From the NCBI RefSeq assembly GCF_036248255.1, contig NZ_CP109178.1, positions 7,197,001-7,261,000 of the forward strand: a stretch of DNA of 64,000 bases. The letters are read 5' to 3'. The translations under genes and the position numbers were made by a program. The stretch's first letter is position 1. The number at the start of each line of letters is the position of its first letter. Shown piece by piece: positions 43,874 to 52,898 of this stretch. The notes under the pieces are model-generated. The model ran no database searches and was not told the DNA's origin. It saw only the letters and a program-made list of their open reading frames with translations. This DNA is from Streptomyces sp. NBC_01717 (GTDB lineage Bacteria; Actinomycetota; Actinomycetes; Streptomycetales; Streptomycetaceae).

Positions 43874-45133
43874 TCACAGCAGCGCGAACTGCCCGTCCGG
43901 CCCCTCCTCCTGATGGTCGAGCACCGACGCGGGCCGGCGGGCCGTCGCCGCCACCGGCAGGACGCCGGCCGCCCGCAGATCACCGGCGGTGAGCTGCGGA
44001 CCTTCGGTCAACGCCTGCTGCCGGGGCCGGAGTTCGGTGAGCAGTGCCAGCACGGTGATCAGTTCCAGCAGCTCCGAGGTCCACTCCTGGGGCCAGCCCC
44101 GGGGCCGTATCGCTTCCAGCCCGTCCGCCTCGTCCGACGAGGCCCGCCGCCCGAACCACAGCTCCAGCATCCGTACCCCGCCCACCCGGAACTCCCAGGC
44201 CCCCGCCGGTACCGGCGAAATGCGTCCCGTACCCAGCAGGAGCGCCTCGTCATCGGGGTCGTACTCCAGCGTGCCCGGCGCGGCCGGTACCGCCGCCCGC
44301 ACATAGGGGCGCCGCCCGCCGGGCAGCCGGGGGCGCTCCCCGCCACGGGCACCGCGCAGCTGCAGCCGCGACAGTTCCCGGCCCAGTTCCACCCCGGCCC
44401 ACCAGCGTGCGGTGTCGGCGGGCAGCGGTACGACACAGCCGGCGGGGGAGTGGCGGGCCGCCGTGACGATCCACGCCAGCACGGACTCCGCGGTGACCGC
44501 GTCCCCGTGCCGGGCGCGCAGCAGCCCGAGCAGACCGGGCGCCAGATTGGGTTCCAGTCCACCGGGCCGCCGGTAGAGCGGCCGGATCCGGCCGGGGCGG
44601 CCCGCCGGGGAGTGGCCGTCGGGCAGCAGTGCCGTCACGGACAGGGCGGGACCGGCGTCCTGCGGTACGTACCCGTGCTCGACGGCGAAAAGTTGGTGGC
44701 CGTCGGCGACCCGCCACAGCTCCGGGCGGGCGGCGTCGATCAGCCGGTGGTCGGGGATCAGCCACTGCTCGTCGTACGGGCCGTGCAGGATCCGTACCGG
44801 CTCGGGGCAGGGGCCGGACTCCCGGGCGAACCGGGCGGTGGAGCCGGACTGTCCGGGCAGCGCCGCGACCGGAGTCTGTTGGCTACGGGAACGGGTGGGC
44901 CTGAAGAGCCGTTCGCGCTCAGCTCCCTCGGTGCGCACCAGCCGCGCCCAACGGGCCTTGAGGGAAGCGGTGTCCGGAGCCGTCACCCACTGGCGCCCGG
45001 TGCGCAGGGGTCGTACGGACCATGGCATGAGGTCGTCGAGCAACGGGATGTCGTCGTCCCCGCCGGCTCCGGCGCCCGCCCGTGCTGCCACCGTGTCGTC
45101 CTCCCCGTCGCCACGTCTGCCCGCCCCCGGCAT
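43874..45133 (-). CDS. Type ISP restriction/modification-like protein, C-terminal domain only
   Basis: A 419-aa protein resembling the C-terminal (type ISP C) region of single-chain type ISP restriction-modification enzymes: P-L-L-D-D-L-M-P-W, R-T-G-R-Q-W-V-T-A-P, Y-D-E-Q-W-L-I-P-D-H-R-L-I-D, L-W-R-V, and L-L-G-L-L-R-A-R-H-G. The nuclease, helicase and N6-adenine methyltransferase parts are absent; no N-P-P-Y motif and no Walker motif are seen. A stand-alone DNA-recognition-like protein, widespread in Streptomyces as I recall, is more likely than a working restriction system. The start at 45133 has no good ribosome site; GTG codons 15-20 residues on are alternatives. Confidence 0.62.
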   Translation of the reverse strand: MPGAGRRGDGEDDTVAARAGAGAGGDDDIPLLDDLMPWSVRPLRTGRQWVTAPDTASLKARWARLVRTEGAERERLFRPTRSRSQQTPVAALPGQSGSTARFARESGPCPEPVRILHGPYDEQWLIPDHRLIDAARPELWRVADGHQLFAVEHGYVPQDAGPALSVTALLPDGHSPAGRPGRIRPLYRRPGGLEPNLAPGLLGLLRARHGDAVTAESVLAWIVTAARHSPAGCVVPLPADTARWWAGVELGRELSRLQLRGARGGERPRLPGGRRPYVRAAVPAAPGTLEYDPDDEALLLGTGRISPVPAGAWEFRVGGVRMLELWFGRRASSDEADGLEAIRPRGWPQEWTSELLELITVLALLTELRPRQQALTEGPQLTAGDLRAAGVLPVAATARRPASVLDHQEEGPDGQFALL

Positions 45134-45163
45134 CGTAACGGCGTGACGCGGGAGGGTGCCCGG

Positions 45164-45949
45164 TCAGTGCGCTTCCACCGTCACCGAGAAGGAGAACCGG
45201 TCGCCCCGGTACCGGATCTGTGCCACATCCACCACCCGGCCGCTCTCGTCGTACGTCACCCCCGTGTAGAAGAGGATCGGGCTGAGCAGCGGGACCTGCA
45301 GGAGCTCGGCGGTGGCCGGGTCGGCGAGCCGGGCCTCGACCGTGTCCGTGATCCGCGCGATCCGGACGCCGACGCGGTCGCGCAGCACCTTGGTCATCGG
45401 CCAGCGTTCCAGATCGGCGGGATCGAGCCGGGCGGCGACCTCGGGATGCACGGCGTTCTCCGCCCAGTTGGTGGGCTCACCGTTGTCGCCGTCGCAGCGC
45501 AGCCGTCGGTAGCCGACCACCTCCGTGCACTCCGGGAAGTACTCCACGAGATCGCCCGTCAGTGCCAGCGGACCGTGGCCGAGAACCGTGGTCCGTTCGC
45601 CCGACTGCTGGGCGACGATCGCATCGATCGAACCGAGCAGCCGCACCGGTGACACCCGCCGGGCGCGCGGCTCGATGAAGGTGCCGCGCCGCCGGTGTCT
45701 GCTGATCATCCCCTCCGTCTCCAGCTCCTTGAGCGCCTGCCGCATCGTGAGGACGCTGACGCCGTAGTGCGCGGCAAGCTGTTCCTCGGTCGGCAGCCGC
45801 AGCGAGGCGTCCTGGGCTCGGCCGAGTATGGAGGCGCGCAGGGACTGCGAGACCTGGTACCACAGCGGCAGTTTGCGGTTCAGCACCAGCGAGTCGGGGG
45901 CGAAGGCCGTCACCTGGGGCGTCTGGGGAAGTTGAGGCACCTGGGTCAC
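45164..45949 (-). CDS. GntR/HutC-type transcriptional regulator next to hmgA
   Basis: A 261-aa regulator. Winged helix at residues 30-100 (L-W-Y-Q-V-S-Q-S-L-R, L-P-T-E-E-Q-L-A-A-H-Y-G-V-S-V-L-T-M-R-Q-A-L-K-E-L), then a UTRA ligand-binding domain (V-V-G-Y-R-R-L-R-C-D-G, Q-I-R-Y-R-G-D-R-F). GTG 45949 has GGAGA upstream. It is followed on the same strand by the type ISP-like gene. Its promoter region faces hmgA, transcribed in the same direction upstream. Control of homogentisate catabolism is plausible from context but not proven; the repeats at 46024-46035 and 46196-46207 are candidate sites. Confidence 0.88.
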   Translation of the reverse strand: MTQVPQLPQTPQVTAFAPDSLVLNRKLPLWYQVSQSLRASILGRAQDASLRLPTEEQLAAHYGVSVLTMRQALKELETEGMISRHRRRGTFIEPRARRVSPVRLLGSIDAIVAQQSGERTTVLGHGPLALTGDLVEYFPECTEVVGYRRLRCDGDNGEPTNWAENAVHPEVAARLDPADLERWPMTKVLRDRVGVRIARITDTVEARLADPATAELLQVPLLSPILFYTGVTYDESGRVVDVAQIRYRGDRFSFSVTVEAH

Positions 45950-46023
45950 CTGGACTCTCCGTACTGCGACACTGCGGTCGCGACGAGCGGGGGCTGGAAG
46001 GGGCGGGCTTCGCCCAGGGTCTT

Positions 46024-46207
46024 TCGTTTGGATCAGGCTGGATCAGGGAGCGGGGTCCGGTGCGTGCAGCTGCAAGGCGGAGGAGGGAGCCCACGCGGAG
46101 CGAATGGGGTCTCCCCCGCTCGAGCGAAGCCGAGAGCTCGGGGAAGACTGACGACAACGCGGCAGATGTGCGTGCCGGGCCCCGCGAGCCCAGCATGATC
46201 CAAACGA
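46024..46207. promoter_or_regulatory. Separated inverted repeat in the hmgA-gntR gap
   Basis: TCGTTTGGATCA (46024-46035) and its exact complement TGATCCAAACGA (46196-46207) bracket most of the gap. The left copy is followed by a second GGATCAG, giving a tandem GGATCAGGCTGGATCAGG. Could be regulator sites or the ends of a small inserted element. Confidence 0.5.
46106..46150. repeat. Short palindromic intergenic repeat
   Basis: An imperfect hairpin beginning GGGGTCTCCCCCGCTCGAG and ending GAGCTCGGGGAAGAC. Its complement matches the coding-region copy at 2503-2545. It lies inside the larger inverted repeat at 46024-46207. Confidence 0.65.
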
Positions 46208-46213
46208 GAGGCC

Positions 46214-47551
46214 CTAGGGCCGGAAGTTGCGTTCGAGACCCTGCCACACGTCGTCGTACCCGCGCTGCAGATGGTCGGCGGTTGCCGCCTGTCCGGTCGC
46301 CGTGACCGGCCAGCGGGTCTCGAACATGAAGGCAAGACCGTCGTCGATCTTCTGCGGTTTCAGCTCCGCGGCGCTCGCCCGGTCGAAGGTCTCCCGGTCC
46401 GGGCCGTGCGCCGACATCATGTTGTGGAGCGAGCCGCCGCCCGGCACGAAGCCGCCCTTGCCGGCCGTCTTCGCGTCGTACGCGCCCTCGATCAGCCCCA
46501 TGTACTCGCTCATCACATTGCGGTGGAAGTACGGCGGCCGGAACGTGTCCTCGCCGACCAGCCAGCGCGGCGCGAAGACGACGAAGTCCACACCGGCCAG
46601 ACCGGGGGTGTCGGACGGCGAGGTCAGCACAGTGAAGATCGACGGGTCGGGGTGGTCGTAGCTGATGGAGCCGATGACATTGAAGCGGTGCAGGTCGTAG
46701 ACGTACGGGGTGTGGTTGCCGTGCCAGGCGACCACGTCGAGCGGCGAGTGGTCGTACGTCGCGGACCAGAGGTTGCCGCAGAACTTGTTGATCACCTGGA
46801 CCGGGCGGTCCTCGTCCTCGTACGCGGCGACGGGGGCGAGGAAGTCACGGGCGTTGGCAAGGCCGTTGGCCCCGATCGGCCCGAGGTCGGGGAGAGTGAA
46901 CGGCTGACCGTAGTTCTCGCAGACGTAGCCGCGGGCGGAGTCGTCGAGGAGTTCCACGCGGAAGCGGACTCCGCGGGGGATCAGCGCGATGTGGCCGGGG
47001 TCGGCGCGCAGCAGGCCCAGTTCGGTACGGAGCAGCAGGCCGCCGCGCTCCGGGACGATCAGCAGTTCGCCGTCCGAGTCGCTGAACACCCGGTCGGTCA
47101 TGGCCGTGTTGGCGTGGTACAGGTGCACCGCCATGCCCGTGCGCTGGGTGACGTCGCCGTTGCCGCCGAGGGTCCACAGGCCTGCCAGGAAGTCCGTATC
47201 GGGAGCGGGCTCGGGGAGCGGGTTCCAGCGCAGCCGGTTCGGATCGGGGACGGACTCGGCGAAGGGGGCGGTGCGCACCGCGCCGTTGTCGATCCGGACG
47301 AACGGCGGGTGGGCGGCCGACGGGCGGATCCGGTAGAGCCATGAACGGCGGTTGTGGGCGCGCGGTTCGGTGAAGGCCGAGCCGCTCAGCTGCTCGGCGT
47401 AGAGCCCGAGGGGCGCTCGCTGCGGCGAGTTACGGCCGTGCGGCAGCGCCCCCGGGACCGCCTCGGAGCTGTGCTCGTTGCCGAAACCGGGGGAGTGCGC
47501 AAGCGCTTCCGCCGTCTTCCTCGCCTGCTCGATGCCGCTGGTGCTGCCCAT
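46214..47551 (-). CDS. hmgA: Homogentisate 1,2-dioxygenase
   Basis: A 445-aa non-haem iron dioxygenase that opens the ring of homogentisate to maleylacetoacetate in tyrosine and phenylalanine breakdown. Diagnostic motifs: [25 protein letters not shown], and the iron site [14 protein letters not shown] (His and Glu) with [10 protein letters not shown] (His). Length is normal. GGGAG lies 7 nt before the ATG at 47551. The maleylacetoacetate isomerase and fumarylacetoacetase genes are not adjacent. The GntR gene lies 264 bp downstream on the same strand. Confidence 0.96.
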   Translation of the reverse strand: MGSTSGIEQARKTAEALAHSPGFGNEHSSEAVPGALPHGRNSPQRAPLGLYAEQLSGSAFTEPRAHNRRSWLYRIRPSAAHPPFVRIDNGAVRTAPFAESVPDPNRLRWNPLPEPAPDTDFLAGLWTLGGNGDVTQRTGMAVHLYHANTAMTDRVFSDSDGELLIVPERGGLLLRTELGLLRADPGHIALIPRGVRFRVELLDDSARGYVCENYGQPFTLPDLGPIGANGLANARDFLAPVAAYEDEDRPVQVINKFCGNLWSATYDHSPLDVVAWHGNHTPYVYDLHRFNVIGSISYDHPDPSIFTVLTSPSDTPGLAGVDFVVFAPRWLVGEDTFRPPYFHRNVMSEYMGLIEGAYDAKTAGKGGFVPGGGSLHNMMSAHGPDRETFDRASAAELKPQKIDDGLAFMFETRWPVTATGQAATADHLQRGYDDVWQGLERNFRP

Positions 47552-47728
47552 GCCGCGCTCCCGGTGCCGAAGAAATCCTATGGGTCACCGTAGGAATCAG
47601 ATCGGGGCACGTCAACGGGGCGGGGCGGTGGCGCGCCGCGGATCCGGGGCGGGGCCGTGCCGGAAATCTTTTGGTCCGTCGTGCACAAGGGGGTTTCAAA
47701 AGATGAACAATGCTCTACTCTCCCGCAC

Positions 47729-49903
47729 ATGTCGTGGACACGAAGACTTCTGGTGGTCCTGGTGGCGCTGGCTGCCGCACTCCTCGCGGCCTCGGCCGCC
47801 CAGGCACACGAGGAACGGCCGGTCCCCCTGCCGGACGGTTCCGGCAGCGTCCCGGTCCACCGCGCCGGCGAACCCGATCTGCTGGTCTGCAAGAGCGACC
47901 GGGTCGACTTCGAACGCCGGATATCCGGCTTTCCGGCGAAGCTCCGGGCGCGCAACCTCGAACTCTTCGACCGGTGCCGGAAATCCGGCTACCGCCATCT
48001 GCAACAGGCCGTCGACAAGGTCGGCAGACCCGGCATGAACATCGCGATCCTGCCCGGCCTGTACGAGGAGGAGCCCTCGCTGCCCAGGCCGACGGGGGAG
48101 TGCGCGAGGCTCAAGGCACCCGACTCGCAGCTCGGCTACCAGATCCTGTCGTACGCGCAGCAGAAGCAGTGTCCGCACAATCAGAACCTGGTGGCGATCC
48201 TCGGCAAGAAGCAGCTCCAGATCGAGGGGACCGGGGCGGCGCGCACCGACGTCGTCATCGACGCCAAGTACCAGAAGCTCAACGCGATCCGCGCGGACGG
48301 CTCCGACGGCATCTACTTCAAGAATTTCACCGCACAGCGCACCACGTTCAACTCGCTGTACGTGCTGGCACAGGACGGCTTCGTCATCGACGACGTCCTC
48401 ACCCGGTGGAACGACGAGTACGGCTTCCTCACCTTCGCCAGTGACCACGGGCTGTACAAGAACTGCGAGTCGTACGGCAACGGCGACTCCGGCATCTATC
48501 CCGGCAGTGCGTCGGACATCAACGACGGCTACGGCTACGACGTGCCGCGCTACTCGATCGAGATCACCGGCTGCCGCAGCCACCACAACATGGTCGGATA
48601 CTCCGGCACCGCGGGCGACTCCGTCCACGTCCACGACAACGAGTTCGACCACAACATGGGCGGCGCCTCGATGGACAGCGCCTTCCCGGGTCACCCGGGG
48701 CTCCCGCAGAACCACGCACGCTTCGAACGCAACCTGATCCACGACAACAACGCCGACTACTACCCGTACGTCGCCGACGGCACCTGCGCCAAACCGCCCG
48801 TGGAGCGCGGCTACGAGGAGGGTGTCGTCTGCCCGCAGATCTCCATGCCGCCGGGCACCGGCATCATCACCGCGGGCGGCAACTGGAACATCTACGAGAA
48901 CAACTGGATCTACGGACAGCGGCGCGCCGCCTTTTTCCTGAGTGCCGTCCCCGCCTTCATTCGCGGCGAGAACGCCCTGGCGAAGCAGGTCGACACCTCG
49001 CACCACAACCGGTACGCGGACAACCACCTCGGCACGGACAAGGCGGGCCGCTCCCGGCCCAACCGCACCGATGTGTGGTGGGACGGCCAGGGGGACGGCA
49101 ACTGCTGGCAGTCGGACACCGGGCCGTCCACACCGCGCTCGCTGCCCGAGTGCGGGGCGGCGCGCGGCGCGGTCTCCGGCCGCACCGATCGATTGGTGGG
49201 CGAACCGGTCAAACTCGCCCAATTGCTGGTCTGTGCCGACTACAACGTGCGGGCGCGGCGGCTGCCGACCGGCTGCGACTGGTACGGCGCACGCGGCGTC
49301 GAGCGCATCGAGGTACAGATCGCGCTGGGTGTCGCCCTGGTGCTCGTGCTGGTCGGCGGCGTGCTGTGGTGGCGCCGCCTGCGGCACAGCCGGCTCGCCA
49401 CAGCGGCCACGCTGCTCGGCGCGATCGGCCTCGGGCTGGATGTGGCCGGTGCGACGACGGGCCTCGCGTCCTCCTATCTGCCTGCGGTGGCGCTGCTGCT
49501 GACCGGGGCGTGGTGGACCGGCATCGGGCTCGTACTGCGCGGCGAGCGGCCCGGACTGGGCTGGACCACGATGGTGCTGGGCGTCCTGACCCTGCTCGAC
49601 GCCTTCGACAAGGCCGTCCTGATGATCCCGTGGATCCCGATCGGCCCGGCCTGGATGCGCGGCCTCCTCGGTGTCATCTGGGTGCTGTGGGCGGTGGTGG
49701 CCTCGGCTCGGCACGGTGAACGGGCGGTAGGGAAGAGGACGGACCCGGGGCCGGACGCAGACGCGGATGTCGATGCGGCGGACACACATGGCAGCGACGA
49801 GACGGGGGCCGATGCGGACGCGGGGTCCGGATCGGCGGATTCCGGGCCGGACACGCATTCCGAGGCCGACCGGAGCTCCGCACCGGATCGGGACCGATCA
49901 TGA
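47729..49903 (+). CDS. Secreted right-handed parallel beta-helix protein with C-terminal membrane domain
   Basis: A 724-aa protein. A signal peptide (residues 1-26, A-A-Q-A-H) leads into a Cys-containing region (D-L-L-V-C-K-S-D, F-D-R-C-R-K-S-G-Y) and then a parallel beta-helix built from N-x-I/D-x-N-x-like turns: F-K-N-F-T-A-Q, Y-K-N-C-E-S-Y-G-N-G-D-S-G-I-Y, S-V-H-V-H-D-N-E-F-D-H-N, Y-E-N-N-W-I-Y-G. It resembles NosD and surface lyase-like folds. From about 535 there are four or five transmembrane segments (I-A-L-G-V-A-L-V-L-V-L-V and on), then a disordered Asp/Ser tail. ATG 47729 has no ribosome site and may be read from a short or leaderless mRNA. The next gene overlaps by ATGA. Possibly a surface glycan or metal handling protein. 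Confidence 0.8.
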   Translation: MSWTRRLLVVLVALAAALLAASAAQAHEERPVPLPDGSGSVPVHRAGEPDLLVCKSDRVDFERRISGFPAKLRARNLELFDRCRKSGYRHLQQAVDKVGRPGMNIAILPGLYEEEPSLPRPTGECARLKAPDSQLGYQILSYAQQKQCPHNQNLVAILGKKQLQIEGTGAARTDVVIDAKYQKLNAIRADGSDGIYFKNFTAQRTTFNSLYVLAQDGFVIDDVLTRWNDEYGFLTFASDHGLYKNCESYGNGDSGIYPGSASDINDGYGYDVPRYSIEITGCRSHHNMVGYSGTAGDSVHVHDNEFDHNMGGASMDSAFPGHPGLPQNHARFERNLIHDNNADYYPYVADGTCAKPPVERGYEEGVVCPQISMPPGTGIITAGGNWNIYENNWIYGQRRAAFFLSAVPAFIRGENALAKQVDTSHHNRYADNHLGTDKAGRSRPNRTDVWWDGQGDGNCWQSDTGPSTPRSLPECGAARGAVSGRTDRLVGEPVKLAQLLVCADYNVRARRLPTGCDWYGARGVERIEVQIALGVALVLVLVGGVLWWRRLRHSRLATAATLLGAIGLGLDVAGATTGLASSYLPAVALLLTGAWWTGIGLVLRGERPGLGWTTMVLGVLTLLDAFDKAVLMIPWIPIGPAWMRGLLGVIWVLWAVVASARHGERAVGKRTDPGPDADADVDAADTHGSDETGADADAGSGSADSGPDTHSEADRSSAPDRDRS

Positions 49904-50757
49904 AGCGATCCCCCAGCCCCCTGCGGCTCAGCAGGCTCAACAGGCGCACGGCGCGCACGGCCTTCCGCCGGCTCACCGTCGCGCTCCTCACCGCAGGCGC
50001 CCTCGTGGTCGGTGCGAGTGCCTGTGGTGGGCGGGCAACCACCCACCACCGACCCGGCACCAGTCATGAACAGGCCGTCGGCAGCGTCGGCCGGCTCCTT
50101 GCTGCCGACGACGGATCCGGTCACCGGCTCCGGCAGGTCGACGCCGAGAGCGCCCCCGCGGTGACCGTCGCCGTCCGGCCGGACTCCGAGGACGGGTGGA
50201 ACGTCCATCTCTCCGTACGGAACTTCAGGTTCACCCCGGACAGCGTCGGCGGCGCGGCGCTCCCCGGACGCGGCCACGCCCTGCTCCTCCTCGACGGGCG
50301 CCCACTGGCCCGGCTCTACGGTCCCTGGTACCACCTCCCCCGCTCGCTCGTCCGCGGTGCCGGCGGCGGCCGCACCGTCACGGCCCGGCTGTACGCCGAC
50401 GATCACACCGCCTGGGCCGTGCACTCCACGACGATCCAGGCCACCACCCCGCTCACCACCACTCCTCCCGTCGGCACACCCGCCGAGCCCCGCCCCGACC
50501 GGACTCTGGAGATCGTCATCTCCCACGGCAAGGTCAGCCCCGCCCCCGGCCGCATCGAGATCAAGAAGGGGCAGCGGATCGAGCTGCGCGTCCGCACCGA
50601 CCACGCCGACACCCTCCACGTCCACGGCTACGACAGGGAAGCGCGCCTGCGCGCCGGACGGACCACCACCCTCACCTTCACCGCCGATCGCACCGGACTG
50701 TTCGAGGTCGAGACCCATGAGTCCGCACTGCTGCTGACCCAGCTCGTCGTACGGTGA
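49900..50757 (+). CDS. Lipoprotein with cupredoxin-like C-terminus
   Basis: A 285-aa protein. An Arg-rich N-terminus and hydrophobic segment end L-V-V-G-A-S-A-C, a usable lipidation site. The last 85 residues (L-E-I-V-I-S-H-G-K-V, R-I-E-I-K-K-G-Q-R-I-E-L-R-V, D-T-L-H-V-H-G-Y-D, F-T-A-D-R-T-G-L-F-E-V-E-T-H) fit the EfeO/cupredoxin-like beta sandwich that binds copper, although the usual Cys-Met ligands are replaced by His residues (H-V-H-G, E-T-H). It overlaps both neighbours (ATGA before, GTGA after), so the three genes form one unit. Confidence 0.8.
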   Translation: MKRSPSPLRLSRLNRRTARTAFRRLTVALLTAGALVVGASACGGRATTHHRPGTSHEQAVGSVGRLLAADDGSGHRLRQVDAESAPAVTVAVRPDSEDGWNVHLSVRNFRFTPDSVGGAALPGRGHALLLLDGRPLARLYGPWYHLPRSLVRGAGGGRTVTARLYADDHTAWAVHSTTIQATTPLTTTPPVGTPAEPRPDRTLEIVISHGKVSPAPGRIEIKKGQRIELRVRTDHADTLHVHGYDREARLRAGRTTTLTFTADRTGLFEVETHESALLLTQLVVR

Positions 50758-52037
50758 ACGTCCTCGCTCACGGCATCGGCTCCCAGCACGATCTGCCGCT
50801 GTCCCCCTTCTATGCGTTCGCCGGTGCGTTCGCCGCCCTCTTCGTCTCGTTTCTCGCCCTCGGCCTGCTCTGGTCCGCCTCCCGATTCCGTGGGGACCGG
50901 GCGGGCCGCCCGATCCCGGCCGCCCTCCAGCGCCTCGCCGACGCCCACCCCACCCGCATGGTCGCGCGCGTCCTCGGCCTGGCCGCCGCCCTGTTCGTCC
51001 TCCTCCACCTCCTCCTCGGCCCGAACGGGCCGGAGCACAACCCGGCCGCGGGCACCGTCTATGTGCTCCTCTGGGTCGGGCTCGTCCCCGCCTCGCTCCT
51101 CCTCGGTCCCGTCTGGCGACTCCTCAACCCCCTGCGTACGCTCCACCTCCTCGTCTGCCGGGCACTCGGCCGCGACCCGGCCGCAGGCCGCCCCCTCCCC
51201 GTACATCTCGGCCTGTGGCCCGCCGCGGCCGGACTCCTCGCCTTCACCTGGCTCGAACTCGTCGCCCCGGACCCCGCGTCGTCCACCGCACTCCTTCTCT
51301 TCTTCGTGCTCCACGGCGTTGTCCACCTCGCGGGCGCCGCCCGCCACGGCGCCCGCTGGTTCGACCACGCCGACGCCTTCGAGGTCTACTCCGGTCTGCT
51401 CGCCCGGCTCTCCCCCCTCGGCCGCCGGCCCGCCGACCGGCGACTCGTCCTGCGCTCCCCGTTCAACGGACTCGATGCCGTCCCTCAGACCCCCGGTCTC
51501 GTCGCCACCGTCTGCGTCATGCTCGGCTCCACCGCCTACGACGGCTTCTCCGACGCCCCTTCCTGGATCACCACCGTCCAGACCTCACCCCTGGGTCGCA
51601 CCACCGCGGCCACGCTCGGACTGCTCGCCGCCGTCGCCCTCGTCGCCACCCTGTATGCCCTCTGCGCCGGTGCCACCCGGCTGATCTCCGGCCGACTCAG
51701 CCACCCCCTCACCGCCTTCGCGCACTCGCTCGTCCCGATCGCCCTCGGCTATCTCGTCGCCCACTACTTCACACTCTTCGTAACCGAAGGTGCACGTACA
51801 GTCATGGTGGCACTCGGCACTGACAATCCGGTCCCGCCCGAACCACCCCTGACCCCCGGCGGCATCGCCACGCTCCAGGTCACCGCCATCGTCATCGGGC
51901 ACGTCCTCGGCGTCGTCGCAGCCCACGACAGGTCCGTCCGCCTCTTCCCGCCCGCTCGCGCCGTCGCGGGGCAACTCCCCCTGCTGGCCCTGATGATCGC
52001 GTACACCATCGGCGGCCTGACCCTGCTCCTGGCCTGA
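50754..52037 (+). CDS. Polytopic membrane protein, partner of the beta-helix / cupredoxin pair
   Basis: A 427-aa protein with about nine to ten transmembrane helices starting at GTG 50754 inside the previous stop. His-rich loops stand out: L-L-H-L-L-L-G-P-N-G-P-E-H, F-F-V-L-H-G-V-V-H-L-A-G-A-A-R-H-G, F-D-H-A-D-A-F-E-V-Y, and Y-L-V-A-H-Y-F-T-L-F. These could carry metal or haem. I do not recognise a named family. Together with the upstream lipoprotein and beta-helix protein it looks like an envelope complex, perhaps for copper or electron transfer; that is inference. Confidence 0.82.
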   Translation: MNVLAHGIGSQHDLPLSPFYAFAGAFAALFVSFLALGLLWSASRFRGDRAGRPIPAALQRLADAHPTRMVARVLGLAAALFVLLHLLLGPNGPEHNPAAGTVYVLLWVGLVPASLLLGPVWRLLNPLRTLHLLVCRALGRDPAAGRPLPVHLGLWPAAAGLLAFTWLELVAPDPASSTALLLFFVLHGVVHLAGAARHGARWFDHADAFEVYSGLLARLSPLGRRPADRRLVLRSPFNGLDAVPQTPGLVATVCVMLGSTAYDGFSDAPSWITTVQTSPLGRTTAATLGLLAAVALVATLYALCAGATRLISGRLSHPLTAFAHSLVPIALGYLVAHYFTLFVTEGARTVMVALGTDNPVPPEPPLTPGGIATLQVTAIVIGHVLGVVAAHDRSVRLFPPARAVAGQLPLLALMIAYTIGGLTLLLA

Positions 52038-52083
52038 CCGCAGGTGCGCACCCGACCGTCCCGCAGAGGAGAGCCACGGCATC

Positions 52084-52704
52084 ATGGAGCCCGTGCCCCA
52101 TGCGAATACGAACCTCCGCCGCGCCCCCGTGCAGCAGCGCAGTGCCGAACGCCTCTCCCGGATACTCGACGCCTGCGCCGAACTCCTCGACGAGACCGGT
52201 TACGAGCAGCTCTCCACCCGGGCCGTCGCCGCACGCGCGGAAGTCCCGATCGGATCCGTCTACCGGTTCTTCTCCAACAAGCGCGCCCTCGCCGACGCCC
52301 TGGCCCGGCGCAACCTGGACAGTTACGCGGAGCGCATCACCGGCCGCCTGGCCGCCATCCCGGCCGCCGACTGGCGCAGCGCCATCGACGCCGTGCTCGA
52401 CGAATACCTCGAGATGAAGCGCTCCGTCCCCGGCTTCGCGCTCGTCGACTTCGGCGCTCCGGCCCCCGTGGACGATCCGGCCTCCGACGCCAACCACCGC
52501 GTCGCGGACCGGCTGACCCACCTGCTCTCCGGCCATCTGGGGCGCACCCCTGACGAAGATCTGCTCCGGACGATCCTGGTCTGCGTCGAAGCCGCCGACG
52601 CGCTCCTCCAACTCGCCTTCCGCACGGAGCCGTCGGGCGATCAGGCCATCGTCGCCGAGACCCGCGTGCTGATCCAGGCGTACCTGGCCCGGGTCCTGGA
52701 CTGA
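52084..52704 (+). CDS. TetR family transcriptional regulator
   Basis: A 206-aa regulator with the usual N-terminal helix-turn-helix (R-I-L-D-A-C-A-E-L-L-D-E-T-G-Y-E-Q-L-S-T-R-A-V-A-A-R-A-E-V-P-I-G-S-V-Y-R-F-F-S-N-K). The C-terminal domain matches the type with G-F-A-L-V-D-F-G and V-E-A-A-D-A-L-L-Q-L-A-F. It starts 46 bp after the membrane protein gene. A loosely spaced GAGGAG precedes ATG 52084. It may regulate the molybdopterin oxidoreductase 194 bp downstream; no palindrome was obvious in that gap (52705-52898). Confidence 0.9.
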   Translation: MEPVPHANTNLRRAPVQQRSAERLSRILDACAELLDETGYEQLSTRAVAARAEVPIGSVYRFFSNKRALADALARRNLDSYAERITGRLAAIPAADWRSAIDAVLDEYLEMKRSVPGFALVDFGAPAPVDDPASDANHRVADRLTHLLSGHLGRTPDEDLLRTILVCVEAADALLQLAFRTEPSGDQAIVAETRVLIQAYLARVLD

Positions 52705-52898
52705 ACCCGAGGCCGCACGGCACCTCACGGCAGCGCAACCCACCGCACGGCACCGCGCCGCACCCCGCTTCGCGGAGATCCGACGAGACCCCCTGCCCGG
52801 CAACATCGCCGCGACAACACCTCCCCACCATGCGTACCGGTCGGTATGCTCGGCCGTGCTTGCCCGCGTCTCCGCTGTTGCCGCCCCGGGGAGGGCCC

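Noticed and set aside
47696..49858. A 720-codon open frame antisense to the beta-helix gene
   Set aside because: High-GC antisense artefact with low-complexity Val/Arg/Gly content; sense frame has signal peptide and folds.
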